Shown here: positions 1 to 12,100 of the stretch, piece by piece
How positions within the stretch are numbered: the first letter of the stretch is position 1
How the letters are laid out: the number at the start of each line of letters is the position of its first letter
Assembly (NCBI GenBank): GCA_900618425.1
Contig: UZAN01045060.1
Location: 1 to 25,393, forward strand
Source of the DNA: Echinostoma caproni
Lineage: Eukaryota; Platyhelminthes; Trematoda; Plagiorchiida; Echinostomatidae
Length of the DNA: 25,393 nucleotides
Reading direction: 5' to 3'
Position numbers and translations under genes: made by a program
Notes under the pieces: generated by a model
Told to the model about the DNA's origin: nothing
Seen by the model: only the letters and a program-made list of their open reading frames with translations
Database searches by the model: none

Positions 1-110
1 TTATTCGGTAGGCCGAAGCCCACCTTATTCACGGTTAGCCGCGAGATGGCGGCTGTTCCCCTATCCGCGACCTGGGGACGCGCTCGGTAGCAGACAGCTC
101 TGCTCTTCCG
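1..110. other. GC-rich block, probable end of a dispersed repeat
   Basis: The first ~110 bases are visibly GC-rich, with runs such as CCGCGAGATGGCGGC and GACGCGCTCGG. From about 120 onward the sequence becomes AT-rich and stays so for kilobases. The sharp change of composition suggests the edge of a repeat or of a CpG-rich element cut off by the window start. No frame gives a protein I recognise. It could instead be a short CpG-rich promoter-proximal piece. The repeat assignment is inference. Confidence 0.3.
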
Positions 111-119
111 ATGTACACG

Positions 120-3100
120 ATGTACATAAACTTAGTCAAAATAGACTCCTGCTTTCTTCCTCGAATGTATGTTTTCTAGCTGTTCTAGCTTTAACCCAGC
201 GTAGAACGTCATTTGTCTATGATGTTAAAACCTCACTGATAGATCAGCTAACCACTGAATATGTACAAACTCCCATGAAATCCGGGATCAATGTACCTCA
301 ATTCTAGCCTTCAATAGGTGCAATGAAACACCTGAAAGCTTGAACTTCTCACAAGCTCAGGGTCTAAGTGAGAGTCTAAGTGATCATGTTTTACAACTAA
401 AATGGGGGCGGGAGTATGTTGTGTCTTATTCGAGTTATCTATGCTCGACAACTTGATATAAGTAGAACAACATGTGGATTGGATGCCACCGTCATCCCGA
501 ACCTACAAAGTTATCTGACAAGTTGGTTGAGCAATTTAAATCTCAATTCTACTAGTCATCCGAATTGGTCATTGCGCTAATGAAGTACCGACGCAACAAC
601 TGGTCCTTTCCACGTGAACCTCCCAACAAAACTGAATTCTCCAAGTCTTTGTTTCCTTTGAAGAACACAAAGCTTCTTACTCAAATCAGCCGTAACTCCA
701 GCAGTCTATAAAGATGAAGGAAATGTATTCAAAAGAGAAATATTTATCTTCTTCTAAAATAAAGAATTTCCGTTGCATTGGAAAAATGGATCTTCCAAAG
801 TAATCAACGAATAACCAACTTCACTTCGATCGTATCGGAAGTTTTGTCATATTTTACCATTCGCAGAGTGTTACCGAAACTCTAGGGATAATAAGGGATT
901 TTGTTGATGGCCTGTCAATAACGATCGAAACAGTTTTCATCTTTAGATCCTAGAACACCGCCAAGTACACCATGGGCCGATAATGGTTGTGTTTTCAGAT
1001 TTCAAAGCATCCTTTGGTTTCATCGACGGATATGTCGCGTGAAAACTCCTTATAAACTGTGTATCTGTAACGCTGATCGCTCTCGTAGTGTTATAAATCC
1101 ACAAGGCAATGTCGAGGCGAGGAGTGTTATTTATTACGAACAATGCTAACGGTATCCATTAAATTGGCATACATGAAACAAAATGTCTCATGTGCACCTG
1201 ATCTTCATAATTCCCACAAGTATACAGAAATTTTTGTTGGAGCGGTTCTACGGTAGACGTGCGTTCCCGAAACTACAAAAGTAAATCCTTGAATCCACTC
1301 GCGAATTCCGTGGGAATCCAATAACCGCTTCTTGTTGCGTGCAAGCTGTTCACAAGTGCGAGTAGTAGTAGTAGAAACTCTCCACCAATAGATCTTAGGA
1401 GGAATTGGGCCTATGATAACCTTTCTCGTTTCCGTTCTTCGTTTTCAATGAATTACCACAGGGATGCCCGAAATCCTCTCAGATCATCAAAATTGCTGTT
1501 GACAACATTGCCGGACGGAGCATTTCTCCCTTCTTGAAAATGTATTTGTGGTCCTTACTCCTGAAAACAGGAATACCGATATAGATTATTCTGATATTAT
1601 GGCTCTGATCTCTAAGCCCAAACATTAAATAAACCATTTAGCTAGTGAAATGAATTTGTAAAGCGTGTCTTTCACTTTCAAAAAGTTAGAATACTCATTC
1701 AAGTCTGTGTCTGTCATGATAAGAGCATCATGGCTAGTGTGCGGTCAGACTATGGGAGCAGCATCACACCTTGCAGATGAGTCGGTGCGAGGATGTCTTG
1801 GAAACCATTTAAGGTTTTCATGACAGTATGCATTTTGAGTACCGGAAAGAGAATTATCGTTAACTCTGATGTTTTTCAGAATGAATTCAGGCCCGTTATT
1901 TCAGTTTAATTCGTTAATTGTGCGACTGGTTGTAGAAATCGGATAGATCAGTTGAAGGCATAAGTTCGTTTGATAAATACAAAAACCTTCGATGCATTGC
2001 GCGTTCAATGTTTTCTGGGTGGTTGGGGTCACCATTATATTGATCCTCCACTCCCTTATGCAACCAATAAACAATCCGCATTTCTCTTCTTTGTTCACCA
2101 AGAAGTTTATCATCAGTTGAAATCTTTGTCCTTCCTAAAATTTGATGATCCTTTTGTGTTTTACCAAAGGAAGTAACACGTTATTCTTATTTAACGTGGA
2201 CACGTATAGGCTGGACGAGAAACCCAGACGTCTCGAGAGGCAATACTATCTCATTGTGCTAAGCAGCCCTGAATACAGGTATAATTCTACTAGTATTCCG
2301 ATCACTTGCGAATACACAATCGTGGTGAATAGTGAATTCTTGGGATAAGCCTTACAAGCATTATTAGAGATGGGGAGGGGGGCGTCTGAAAGCTAAACGG
2401 CTAGATAATAATATTTAGAATCCTGAAGGACTTTCTTCTAAAAGGTGTGTCCATTCTACTGATACGAAGACCATGTGAGAAAAATACAATTTTGTCGGTA
2501 TATATCTGCATTCCCGAGGACTGGAATCGTTGATGAAGAGCTATACAAAAATATGAACAATAAATGAACTTGATACAGATACTTAACCATAAATAAACTT
2601 ACGATTGTGAAATAATTGTAAACAATTTGTTGTATAATGTGTACTGTAGCATAAGTTGCACTATACACCAATACCGAAATGCTTGTTCCCCTTTACCTAG
2701 TTCTGTTTTTCATGGTGTTTTCAGACGTTCCAGAAGAGACAGAATAGATGGGATATATAAGATAGTTTATGCCAAAATGCACCATTAGCAGTTATAAAAG
2801 AAGCTATTCATTCAGATAAAAACAGTAGATTTGTAGTAGCATAGACCACGGAAGAATTACACGAAAGCGTCACTTATATCTGTTTCTGGCAGGAAAGGGT
2901 GTCTGAGCATAATGTATTGAGAAGAGTTCGTTTGTACGACCGAGTTTGTAAGACATCTTAACCTGGACTGGTTAAGTGAACATGAATCAATGAATGATTA
3001 TGAACCCATCAAATTATATTCTTTGAAATTGTATGAATGTATAAAAAGTCAAATATTCTCTCTCATTTCCCGTTTTATACACAACTAGTTCGTAGTATGT

Positions 3101-4500
3101 GATAACTGAATACATACTGGGCGAACAAAATCCAGTTCCCGCTCATTGGCATTTCTGAAGGCCAAAAGGAACAATGAGTAATTTTCCTTCGTTTGGCGTG
3201 GCAAATCGTTTTGCCAGTTTGATGAAGCCGAACGAAATCCACAGCCTCACTGGATCCAGTGAAACAGTGTTAACCACGCGGTTGGTTCTACATGTGGTAC
3301 CTGAAACTATGGATTTGCATAATTTATCCAGATTTCCATAGTTAGATCGTAGCCAAACCCTCGTCGCCGTATGAGACTGGGTGGGTGAGCCAATGAGATG
3401 GTTTGAATCTGAGCAGGGAATCATAATGACCTGGACCGCGCAGAGGTACTCAAAAATTGAATCAGGACTGAAAGAAAAATGAAAATGATCAAGGTAGACT
3501 TGAATCGGAACGGTATATTTCTAACAAACAATATTGCACGAACCCAAACAAGATAAAATCATGATCTAAGAGCAATCATCACAACCACATTCAAACATCA
3601 GATAGAACACCTGTTGATGAAGCCTTACCTCCACCGTTCTGATAGATGTTGTACCCTGCACTTTGTGGAGGAGTAGGACGAACATCAAAGTACAAGCTTA
3701 AGCTAGTCTTGCTTTCGACTCCTTCAAATCCTTCAAATTTCACCACCACTCACAATCTTCGATTGATTCAGTCAACCATGCAGCAGGGATATTACCCAAA
3801 GTGACCGAATCACCGGCATTTTTCTATAGTGAATCATTGTAGCATATTAAGCTAGTCAACTGTATATTTGAAACGGACGCAAATTATTACAGGGGAATGA
3901 TACTCAGTAAGCATTCACTTTAGCACAACAACGGTGCTAACAAATCTCATCACCGCACTTAGGTTTCAAGGTACGGTTAACTCAATTACAAAATTTGGTC
4001 AGCCTTGACTGCCTATTAGAATGTTAGATTATTACTGGTTCTCTTTCAATAAATTGGAGGTAAATGTCATCTTTCTGGGTTAATTTAGGTTGCTCATCAT
4101 GAACCTTACCGTACAGGGATTGGTCGAGAACATCAAAAGCGGATACTGGAGGGGAATGGTTTATTTTGGCAAATGAAGAAGTTGGAGAATATGGAGACCA
4201 GAAAAATCACGGACATTCAGATTTGTACCATAGCATAATTTGAACATTTGATTTCTTCAAACTGAGATCTTGTCAAATCAGGATTTTTGTCTCTCGTTTC
4301 ATATCGAATACTAAGGACTGGACACATAAAATCATAATTTTTGCATGACCTTAGCATTAAATATTCGAGGATGAAAAGGGTAAAGTTGGTTAAGAGCTAG
4401 GATGTTCTAACCGTCAAGCAAAAGACTTCTAATAATTAAATTAAAAAGGTCACATAGACTGTGTAAATTACTAATGCACACCAAAAATTAACGGAAAGCA
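120..4500. other. AT-rich non-coding stretch, no supported gene
   Basis: Frames of 60-93 codons occur here, for example 3424-3143 on the minus strand and 1970-2176 and 2142-2348 on plus. They are about as long as chance gives in 25 kb of 40% GC DNA, and I see no domain motif or convincing pair of splice sites in them. A small direct duplication (GTCTAAGTGA twice, 362-383) and a short GTA run near 1361 are the only local repeats noticed. Most likely intron or intergenic DNA. Confidence 0.55.
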
Positions 4501-4521
4501 AACTTCCGCTGCTTGGCCACT

Positions 4522-4563
<42 letters not shown>
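4522..4563. repeat. (ATG)14 trinucleotide microsatellite
   Basis: Fourteen uninterrupted ATG units, followed by ACGG. Read on the plus strand this would give a run of 14 methionines at the head of a 71-codon frame. A poly-methionine start is typical of chance translation of a microsatellite and not of a gene. The uninterrupted array suggests it is young or still length-variable. Confidence 0.95.
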
Positions 4564-4564
<1 letters not shown>

Positions 4565-4569
4565 CGGAC

Positions 4570-7195
4570 CGCGGTAGTCAAACGGTGTTAACTAACATTG
4601 CATTGCTCTGGGAGCTTCTGTATCCGAATCAAATCATAGCCACTAAATTCTCACATTTCCTTGTATCGCATGACAGCCCTTTGAATGAAAGGTTTGTACA
4701 CAAGTGTCCAGTTGGAAGCAGTCAATGAATTTTGGAGACTAATAATGATGTTGATAGTGTATGTGATGGCTATGCTAACTTATAAAGAAAAATGTAGGTA
4801 ACCGCGCCATAAAACTTTATCATATATTTTAAGGGGCTAATTTGTTTAGTTCCTATTCGATAATTGCACGATAAGTGGTCAGATCTCCTCAAGAAATAAA
4901 CTAACCGTAAGTATTGTTTGTCGTTCCTGATGTGCGACCTAGGACAAACTATCAGTGCACCATACCATCTCCTCCACAATGATATATCATATGATTATCT
5001 ATCAACGCAATGCGCTTTCGATGTTTTACTATCCAATGTATGTGGGATTGATTGACTTTAAAGATCACATGGATGCAAATTTAATCAAAGCTGAACTGAA
5101 ATTGAAAAATGCCTATTCAACTGCGTGACTGATGCAGGCAACAACAAAAATAATTGGATGTAAACCGACCTCGGTATTATTTTCCATGTCAGTAAATCTT
5201 GCTGATTTACATCTGTGTTTTGTGATATATCTACTTCAATGTTTTAAGGGCACACCAGATATCATTTTCTTAAAGTATCTTTTTTGCCGGTATCCGCATG
5301 ACCCGGATCACATGATCAAACAAATCAATAAAACTTGAGATTGCATGCACCAACCCTTTTTCTCACGTGATCACTGCCTTCCATTTTCTAGGCATTTTTG
5401 TTGACCACTTTAAGAGTTGGTTGCTGTTGTCACAAAAAGAGAATTCTCACTTTTGGTAATGAGTCCTTCTGGTTTGAAGATTGGCCGTCATTTGGCAATG
5501 TGAATTCAGAACTCAGTATTCTTTTGTGCCACGCCCGGGGTGTATTTTCAAATTAATTTACCTCAGTTGACAGCATCCGATGTAATCATCTCAACTGACA
5601 GACAAAGATTGCACCTTTGGATTACAATGGATGCGCATTAGAATAATCGTCATTAAAATGTCCCTCGCAAATGGATTCGAACAAAACTTGAACCATTTTG
5701 AACATTTATACACCATTCGTGATAGCCACAAAAATAAACATCAAATTGCTCAGATCCCGCTCGCCAATTTGTGATCTTTCAAGATGGTCACACGTAAAAT
5801 ACACGCCGGGGGTGATGATATATGTCGATATCCAAGTTGGTAACAACACTGCATTTTATATTGGGTAAATTCTCTAGCATAAGTGGTCTTGGTGAGAATG
5901 AGAGACGAATTAGTGTAGATTAGTTTTTTAAACATTCTTTGTTTTCATTACCTGAAAGCGAAAAGAAGTTAAATATATTTAATCAATGTTTATGGATTGT
6001 GTTAATCAAAGACAATATGGTAAAAAATTGTCGATATTTATTCCTTACGAGTGCATGGGTTGATATGTAAAACACCACGAGTTTGGTCGTGATCTCTTTC
6101 CGGCACCAAAGATTCATTCAAAGCTGTCAATCTACTGATCGGGCAGTGCTAATGCACGACTGGATCTCATCCGTGGCTCTTCCATGAAACAGATTAGTGA
6201 ACCAATTGTCTTTAAAGTCTGGCACAGTTTCCATCATTCGACCGCTTAGTATTTTTTTCGAGGGGGGGGGACATTTCACTTGCCCCGAGAACGAAACAAA
6301 GGTATTTCTGTGGTTACACTTGAGATTAATCTCCACAGGGTATCATAAGCAGTGTGGTTTGGCTAACAAAAATACTAAATATATTTGGTAACAGTTAGTG
6401 TGCTATTAGCCGCAACCCTCTAAACCCTGGGGTGATGTATTTAAAGGTTCAGTATGACAGTTGCTGGGATTAGACCTAGATACCAAAATGTCATTGTCGC
6501 GCGTCTGAACGTCAGTGTTATACGCACCGATGTGTGTGTCCACATGTTTGATCCCAAAACAAAGCGGATAGCAGCTCTGCGGTTCTTTGAGTTTACTCCA
6601 GGTGAATCAGATCCGATCAGAAAAGTCTAAAGCTTGGCTAGGAATGAAGAACTAAAATACGCGGCGCATTTGCCTGATTTGAGTGTATCAACATAAATGA
6701 CGTTTACATGAATCAAATCCCGGAGTCTGATAATGCAAGACATGAACTGGAACTCAACATATATCTCAATTTAAATAGTCCGTTTGATTAGTATCAGCTT
6801 AAAATATGGAAACTGGAAAGATTAGTTTACTAATCTGGACAGGAAATGTGATGAAACTTGAATGCACAAATGAGCCCGGATGATAGGGTTAGCACCATGG
6901 AATGGTTCGCAGATCTGATTTGGTTTAGCAATGCCTGCACTTGAATGATTGCTTCGCACAGAGCGTGTAATATTCCTTCGCGACGAATAGTGATCATGAC
7001 CGCCCATTGCACGCTATATAGTAGTCAAAAACAGGCAGCAAATTAAGTTACATGGAATGACTGGGCATGAGTGCCACGTCAAAACGGAACTCATAAGTGC
7101 TGCATTTATTTTTATCTGCATATATATATATATATGCAGCCACGAAATCTGTAGTGGGCTTTTTCTTAGATTTTTCATCCTCGTTTGACTCTGGT
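4570..7195. other. AT-rich non-coding stretch, no supported gene
   Basis: Nothing protein-like was recognised. Short frames exist on both strands (for example 5132-5338 plus and 6336-6127 minus) without domains or splice support. A run of nine G lies at 6262-6270. A self-complementary AT tract lies at 7116-7139 and is listed separately. Confidence 0.5.
7116..7139. repeat. Perfect AT-repeat palindrome (24 bp)
   Basis: CTGCA, then alternating TA/AT, then TGCAG: the 24 bases equal their own reverse complement. It is an AT dinucleotide microsatellite whose flanking bases (CTGC/GCAG) also pair. It could extrude as a cruciform, but simple AT arrays do this by nature, so no function is claimed. It lies about 65 bp upstream of the SINE at 7203. 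Confidence 0.85.
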
Positions 7196-7202
7196 CCACG
7201 TT

Positions 7203-7380
7203 GGCGGTGGTGGCCAAGTGGTTAGGTCACCAACTTGTGACCCGGAAGTCCTAGGTTCAACCGGCTCCACAGTCACCCCTCCTCCCTATTTCTGTATCTC
7301 CCAGGCAACCTTTGTATGGCTGCAACCCCCTTCCTGAAAGTTGACTGTACATTTGTATATTCAATAAAGAGAAAAAGGAA
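7203..7380 (+). mobile_element. tRNA-derived SINE, copy 1 (full length)
   Basis: The head carries a Pol III A-box-like sequence, TGGCCAAGTGG (7211-7221). A B-box-like GGTTCAACC (7254-7262) follows about 32 bp later, as in tRNA genes. A tRNA-unrelated body comes next, containing TTCCTGAAAG and ACATTTGTAT, and the element ends in AATAAAG plus an A/G-rich tail. The head resembles a serine/leucine-type tRNA 5' half. A second diverged copy lies on the opposite strand at 8988-9176 and shares head, tail and order, which is the main evidence that this is a family and not one stray tRNA-like match. SINEs are transcribed by RNA polymerase III and moved by a partner LINE. The exact ends and the target-site duplication were not determined. 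Confidence 0.75.
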
Positions 7381-7394
7381 GTAAAAAGACGTTT

Positions 7395-7690
7395 TGAACA
7401 GGCAAGTCAGAAGACAAACACTGCGAGAGGGATTCCTTTTGTAAACTCTCATCGGCCGCATACGTATAACATCGAACAAGATAGACAAATGAAGCGAATT
7501 AAGAAATCTAGTTAGTATTAATCATGTGTGTGTGATTGTGTACAGTGTATGTGATGCACGTGATTGGTTACAGTCAGATTTCTTAATTTGCTTCATTTGT
7601 CTATCTTGTTCGATGTTATACATACGCGATCGATGGGAGTATACGAAAGGAATTCCTCTCGCAGTGTTTGTCTTCTGACTTGCCTGTTCA
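7395..7690. repeat. Large foldback: 115-bp inverted repeat, 66-bp spacer
   Basis: The arm at 7395-7509 is the reverse complement of 7576-7690. Aligned by hand without gaps they differ at about 9 of 115 positions (about 92% identical). The spacer 7510-7575 is GT-rich (GTGTGTGTGATTG and similar). The outer ends are TGAACAGGCAAGTC and its complement; the inner ends are AAGAAATCT and AGATTTCTT. One RNA across the region would fold into a long near-perfect hairpin. The likeliest origin is a foldback or MITE-type DNA element, or two copies of one repeat inserted head to head. No transposase is visible and target-site duplications were not established. Confidence 0.9.
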
Positions 7691-7764
7691 GATTCATTAC
7701 GGGATCCAGAGAAATTTTTGTTTTTCCCTCCTATTTCATAAAATGAAGTTATTTCGCTGTTCCG

Positions 7765-7950
7765 AGCACCAACGGGTGTCGCAAGTTGGTTAATTCACAA
7801 ATAGAACTCAATACACTGGATTAGGTACGAAAACTTCAGAACCACTAGTGAGTAATCCCGGATTCGTCCCAGGAGCGGCTCTTTCTCCATTTTTCCTTTC
7901 CACCTGTATCGGCGACAAGTTCAGTTATTTAAATACGCGGGCGAAGTAGC
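7765..7950 (+). mobile_element. Possible third tRNA-SINE-like remnant
   Basis: GGTGTCGCAAGTTGGTTAA (near 7776) resembles a Pol III A-box region. CCCGGATTCGTCCC (near 7857) resembles a B-box/T-arm. They are followed by pyrimidine-rich sequence like the body of the 7203 SINE. The A-to-B distance is longer than in a tRNA, and the resemblance is loose. It may be a different, decayed SINE or a coincidence. Confidence 0.25.
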
Positions 7951-8985
7951 CGTTTGCCGAACTATTCGTGCGTTTGAGGAAATTCTAAATTTCGCCAACA
8001 GTTAGTCCTATTATTCATCAATATTTCGTTTGATGTGGACTGACCTTCGATTGGTCCAATTGCTTCAAATGCATGCATACTCTTTCTCTCTCTCTCTCTT
8101 GTTTCGTTTATCCCCGGGACCTCTTGGTTATGAACACAGGATGGATTCTGTAAAATATTAAAGAGTTAACATTGACACAAACTTAAAGTGGGCATCCTAT
8201 ATTTGCAACTACGTAAATAAACTTCTTGGATCATCCTTTCAACTTCGAAGACTCAGATAGTACAAAACCAAATAAAATATACTTTCACTTTTTCTTAATT
8301 CATCTGTTTTCCCCATTTTTTTATGGTTCCCTGTGATTTTTGCTGGTCTACTCAATAAAGACCAGAAATCTTCGTCACATTCTGTTGATTACCAGTCACG
8401 TTTTTTATGCCCGTTGATGATCTATTTTAACAACTGTGTGAGCTACACTTGTTTGATTATGAAACACTTGCATAGAAATTGTTCTCTGATCTCAATCATC
8501 TTTTATGTGGTGATCTATCCAGAGGCCACCGTAATACATCAAGACATTCCGCATATCGTTTTATACCCTCTCGCATGAACTTCTACAGAAATTCCACAAC
8601 TCCTTATCTCGTTAGTATCCCTGAAACTCAACTCTTCTGAATTTTTCAGCAACCTTGCATTTGAGATGCTTTATTTCTATTATTTCCTCCTTTTCGATGA
8701 GATGATGACTAATGTTTGATTGAAATGCGGATAATAGTCCATGTCATAGTTTACACAAATACAAATATATATAATATTTGGAATAATGTTCGAACGGTAC
8801 GGGTTACTAAGCCAGCCGAACCAGTCGCTCTCGGATTCCGAGAGCGTTGACTGATTCCAGGGAGCATTTATCAATAAACTCTAGGTCTTTTGCAGACAGC
8901 GTGTGATTAGATCAGCAGGTGTCGATAATCTACTTTTTGGATTTAACCTTAGGCTCCTAAAGGTTGTTTAAAGTTAAAAAGTTTA
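7951..8985. other. Non-coding stretch with a small CT microsatellite
   Basis: A (TC)7 run lies at about 8085-8098. An 81-codon plus frame at 8333-8578 is hydrophobic and low in complexity, has no domain, and is regarded as chance. Nothing else was seen. Confidence 0.5.
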
Positions 8986-8987
8986 TA

Positions 8988-9176
8988 GTTTCCTCCTTAT
9001 TTGTTGAGTACAAATGTGCAATCACCTTTCAGGAATGAAGTGCTGTGACCAGACGAAGGCTGATTGGACAAATACATAAATAAAGAATACGGACGACGGT
9101 GATGAGTTTTGAACTCATGGCCTGTCGGTCACTATTCGGATGATAATATCCACTTGAGGACCGCCACTGCCACTTT
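8988..9176 (-). mobile_element. tRNA-derived SINE, copy 2 (same family)
   Basis: Read on the minus strand this repeats the plan of the element at 7203. The head is GGCGGTCCTCAAGTGG (A-box region, 9165 down to 9150). The T-arm/B-box is at 9118-9102, where ATGAG and CTCAT pair across the seven-base loop TTCAAAA. Then comes a diverged body, then TTCCTGAAAG (9038-9029) and CACATTTGTA. In the tail, about 24 of 27 bases starting at TTCCTGAAAG match copy 1. The body is more diverged and a few bases longer. The preserved T-arm pairing suggests descent from a real tRNA. It is oriented opposite to copy 1, about 1.8 kb away. Confidence 0.7.
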
Positions 9177-9179
9177 AGC

Positions 9180-12100
9180 AGACCAGTAAAATAAACAACC
9201 AAGCCACATAAACTGTCATACCTAACCAAGCTTGAATGCGTTTCGAATAAAACCACTAGGATTTCTGGCTGAAGCGCAACGTTTTACACGTGGAGGGAGA
9301 TCGGTGGAGGAAACAATCTGCCGGAGGACCATTTATTTTTTCAATCAGGGTTTCGATAATAAACAATAAGTTTTATCGAGCAATTATGGTATTGAAAATA
9401 CCTTTTTTCTGTGGTACTTATCTGACTACTAACTGTGGTAAGCCTCGATCGGAAGAGGTAGAACAATGACGCATGCAATGAAGAGGCGAAATAATGAGAG
9501 CGACGAAAGAGAATACCATCTGTTAAAAAAATCTTCTAGTCATCCCTCCACCCAGAGTTGATCATCCGCGGGAGATGTGCACTCTTAAAGATGTAGTGGA
9601 AATGAGATTGGATCCGCCAGTAGTTTGGCTTTATCATCTGAAGACTTGACTATTCACGAATTGAAAGAGACAAAAAATAACCAATGCACTGGACAATCTG
9701 TGTGTATACGCAAACTGTCGCAGGTCGTTTATAGCTTGTCAGCGCCGAAGCGTTTCCATTTAGTTGTTCAATAATCCGAAATGTGTTAAGGAGACAAGAT
9801 CATTGTATTTGGCATTGGTATTCGAGCACCTATCTTTTCCAAAAAGTATTTGTACAACTATTTATTCAGTAACAATGCAGTAAAACAGGAGATATTATCT
9901 CTTTTGAAAATGTAGCCCCCGTTGCTCCATTGCCAGAATTTGGGAATGGATCGTGATTCGGCAGGTGAATTTTTGTTTCACATCGTCTCAATAAATGTTT
10001 AGAATTACAAACCATTCACAGGGTAAAATGATGTTCTGTGGCATCACTGTGGTCCAACATTCTGTAGAGCTTTTATTTAGTATTCAGGCATACAGAACAC
10101 TGTTTTCTAATGACAGAATGAGAATTGTGCAATTTCTGTCTTTTAATTTACGAGATTAGTAACGTAGGTATCGATTGTCTTCTTTGATTCAAACCATTGT
10201 TCGGCATTGTCTCATCACTTTTGTAATTAAAAAGAGTTCTTCCTCAGTTACTTTATGCTTACTCAATTTACAACGAAATGGATACTAGAGATGCCGGATA
10301 TTTGAGCTCATTCTTTATGGTAGTCTTAACATTTAGGCTGTCAGCTTGTTACAGCCAGATTTCAGCATATTTTAATCTCAGATTCGATGAGAAAATACAT
10401 CAGAAAGTTGGATGGGTTTTGTGCAGTTGAAGGTAATCCTACTAATACCGGATTTCAATGCGTTTCGATGAGATATTTTCTTCAGAAACTTTCGTCAAAG
10501 CCTTTCTTGCTTTGTGAGCGTTTAGTTACCGGACATTTGTCGGATTTCCGTTCACGGGGCTTGCCGAATTTTAGTGACTTGAGAAAGCATGAACGATTTT
10601 GGAAGCGTTTGTAAATCAGCTGACGGTCCAAATAGATGGATGTGGGGCGCATGGGGGTGGAGGTAGTGTTCAGTCACGTTAAGCAGATGAGCTTTCGGGG
10701 TAGTCACGTGGTTAGGTCAGGATAATTACGCTTAAGAATAATATTGCCAAAATCTACGAATTTTCATTGGTTCTTGCACTGAAGAAGAATGCAAATGAAT
10801 GTTCGGATGATTAGTCCCATTCTGAATGCCTAATACGACGCGAAAAGTGAATTTATTTGATTGTATTTGTCGGAAAAAAAGAAAAAAGCAGCGCTATGTT
10901 TTTACATCTTGCTCAAACTTTCCACTTTCTATGACATGCAAAATATGACATAAATAGGAGACAGTTTTCGTAAATAGAGAATGATTATAGATACCGTTGA
11001 AAGAGAAAACCAGTTTTACAATCAGCCCTACAATAATATGACTAATTGCTTCAGAAATGGGTGTCATAAATTGGTCAGTATTGCTTTGTTATTCATCAGA
11101 GCTAGGAACACAAGTTACGTAACAACGCCTTAAATGACAAAAATGAAATTTTTGTACTCCGTCTCTACGAGATGCTTTGTTTTGATTCTTGTATTCTAGA
11201 AGATAAGAGGAATGAGACGTTTAACTGAGAACGGTGTGCCTCAGTATGCGCTCTGAGGTGACAGAGATGTTCAGCCACGAGAAAAGTTATTTTGAATGGC
11301 CCTGGAAGGCTGACACATCAATAGAACAATATGGTGCAGAAATCAATGATTGTTTGCACAATCCCCCCCCCCTCACCGCATTAACATGATTGTATTTTAG
11401 GTAGCTGTTTCATCCTTTTGACCCGCTTCGCATCGCGACATGCAGTTGAGCTATGTTGCATTCATTCCTGAATTCGATGCATTTTACATCACTCATCTTT
11501 CCGCATCGTTATCTATCCTATCCAGAAGTTTTTGCGTTTTTCGCAAGTAATATCCGTTGGAATTGTTATGAAGTGCATGGACTATCACTTCGGATTGGTT
11601 CATTTGATCACCGGTCATTTTCCATGTTCTTGTACACAAATAAGTGCATATACTCGTGATCTGAGAGCATTCAACCTTGAGTCAATAACCACCGTACCGG
11701 ATTGGGCACTTCACTGACACAAACAGCGTTTGTATGGCGGGAAACATTGCTTGCGGTTCACCACTTGTTACTTTAACCTTCAGCCCGCCAAACCTTGTCG
11801 AGGAAAAAGTTTGTTTCCTTACATGGAAACCCCCTTTGTCATTGCGCCAAAAGTGGCCTTATTAGTATTTTGAACTCCTGAAACAGTTTTTCATTCGCAT
11901 AACAACGTCGATAAAGTGCACATCAAAACTATTCATGTACTCGACATCATTAAAATAATGGCATTCACTCTCACTAGTTGAAAAATGCGGAAGCTTGGTA
12001 GAACGGTTGTGGGAATATACAGGAGGATATGGATGAAGGCAATAGAATTTTGCAGATTGTATAACACCCAACAAGTTACCTTGTCATGTGAGCAGTGTGC

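Noticed and set aside
3143..3424. 93-codon minus frame
   Set aside because: No recognised motif, and the composition does not stand out. Kept only as possible repeat debris.
7273..7746. Similar peptides SILFDVI...SVCLLTCLF read from both arms of the foldback
   Set aside because: The likeness comes from the inverted DNA repeat itself. One peptide is on minus and the other on plus, and there is no evidence that either is translated.
10387..10614. 75-codon plus frame with a possible acceptor and a GTAAAT near its end
   Set aside because: The donor is poor, there is no partner exon and the product is not recognised; chance explains it.
10652..10680. GGAGGTAGT resembling the start of flatworm let-7
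   Set aside because: Only the first nine bases fit; the following bases differ and no fold-back precursor was seen.
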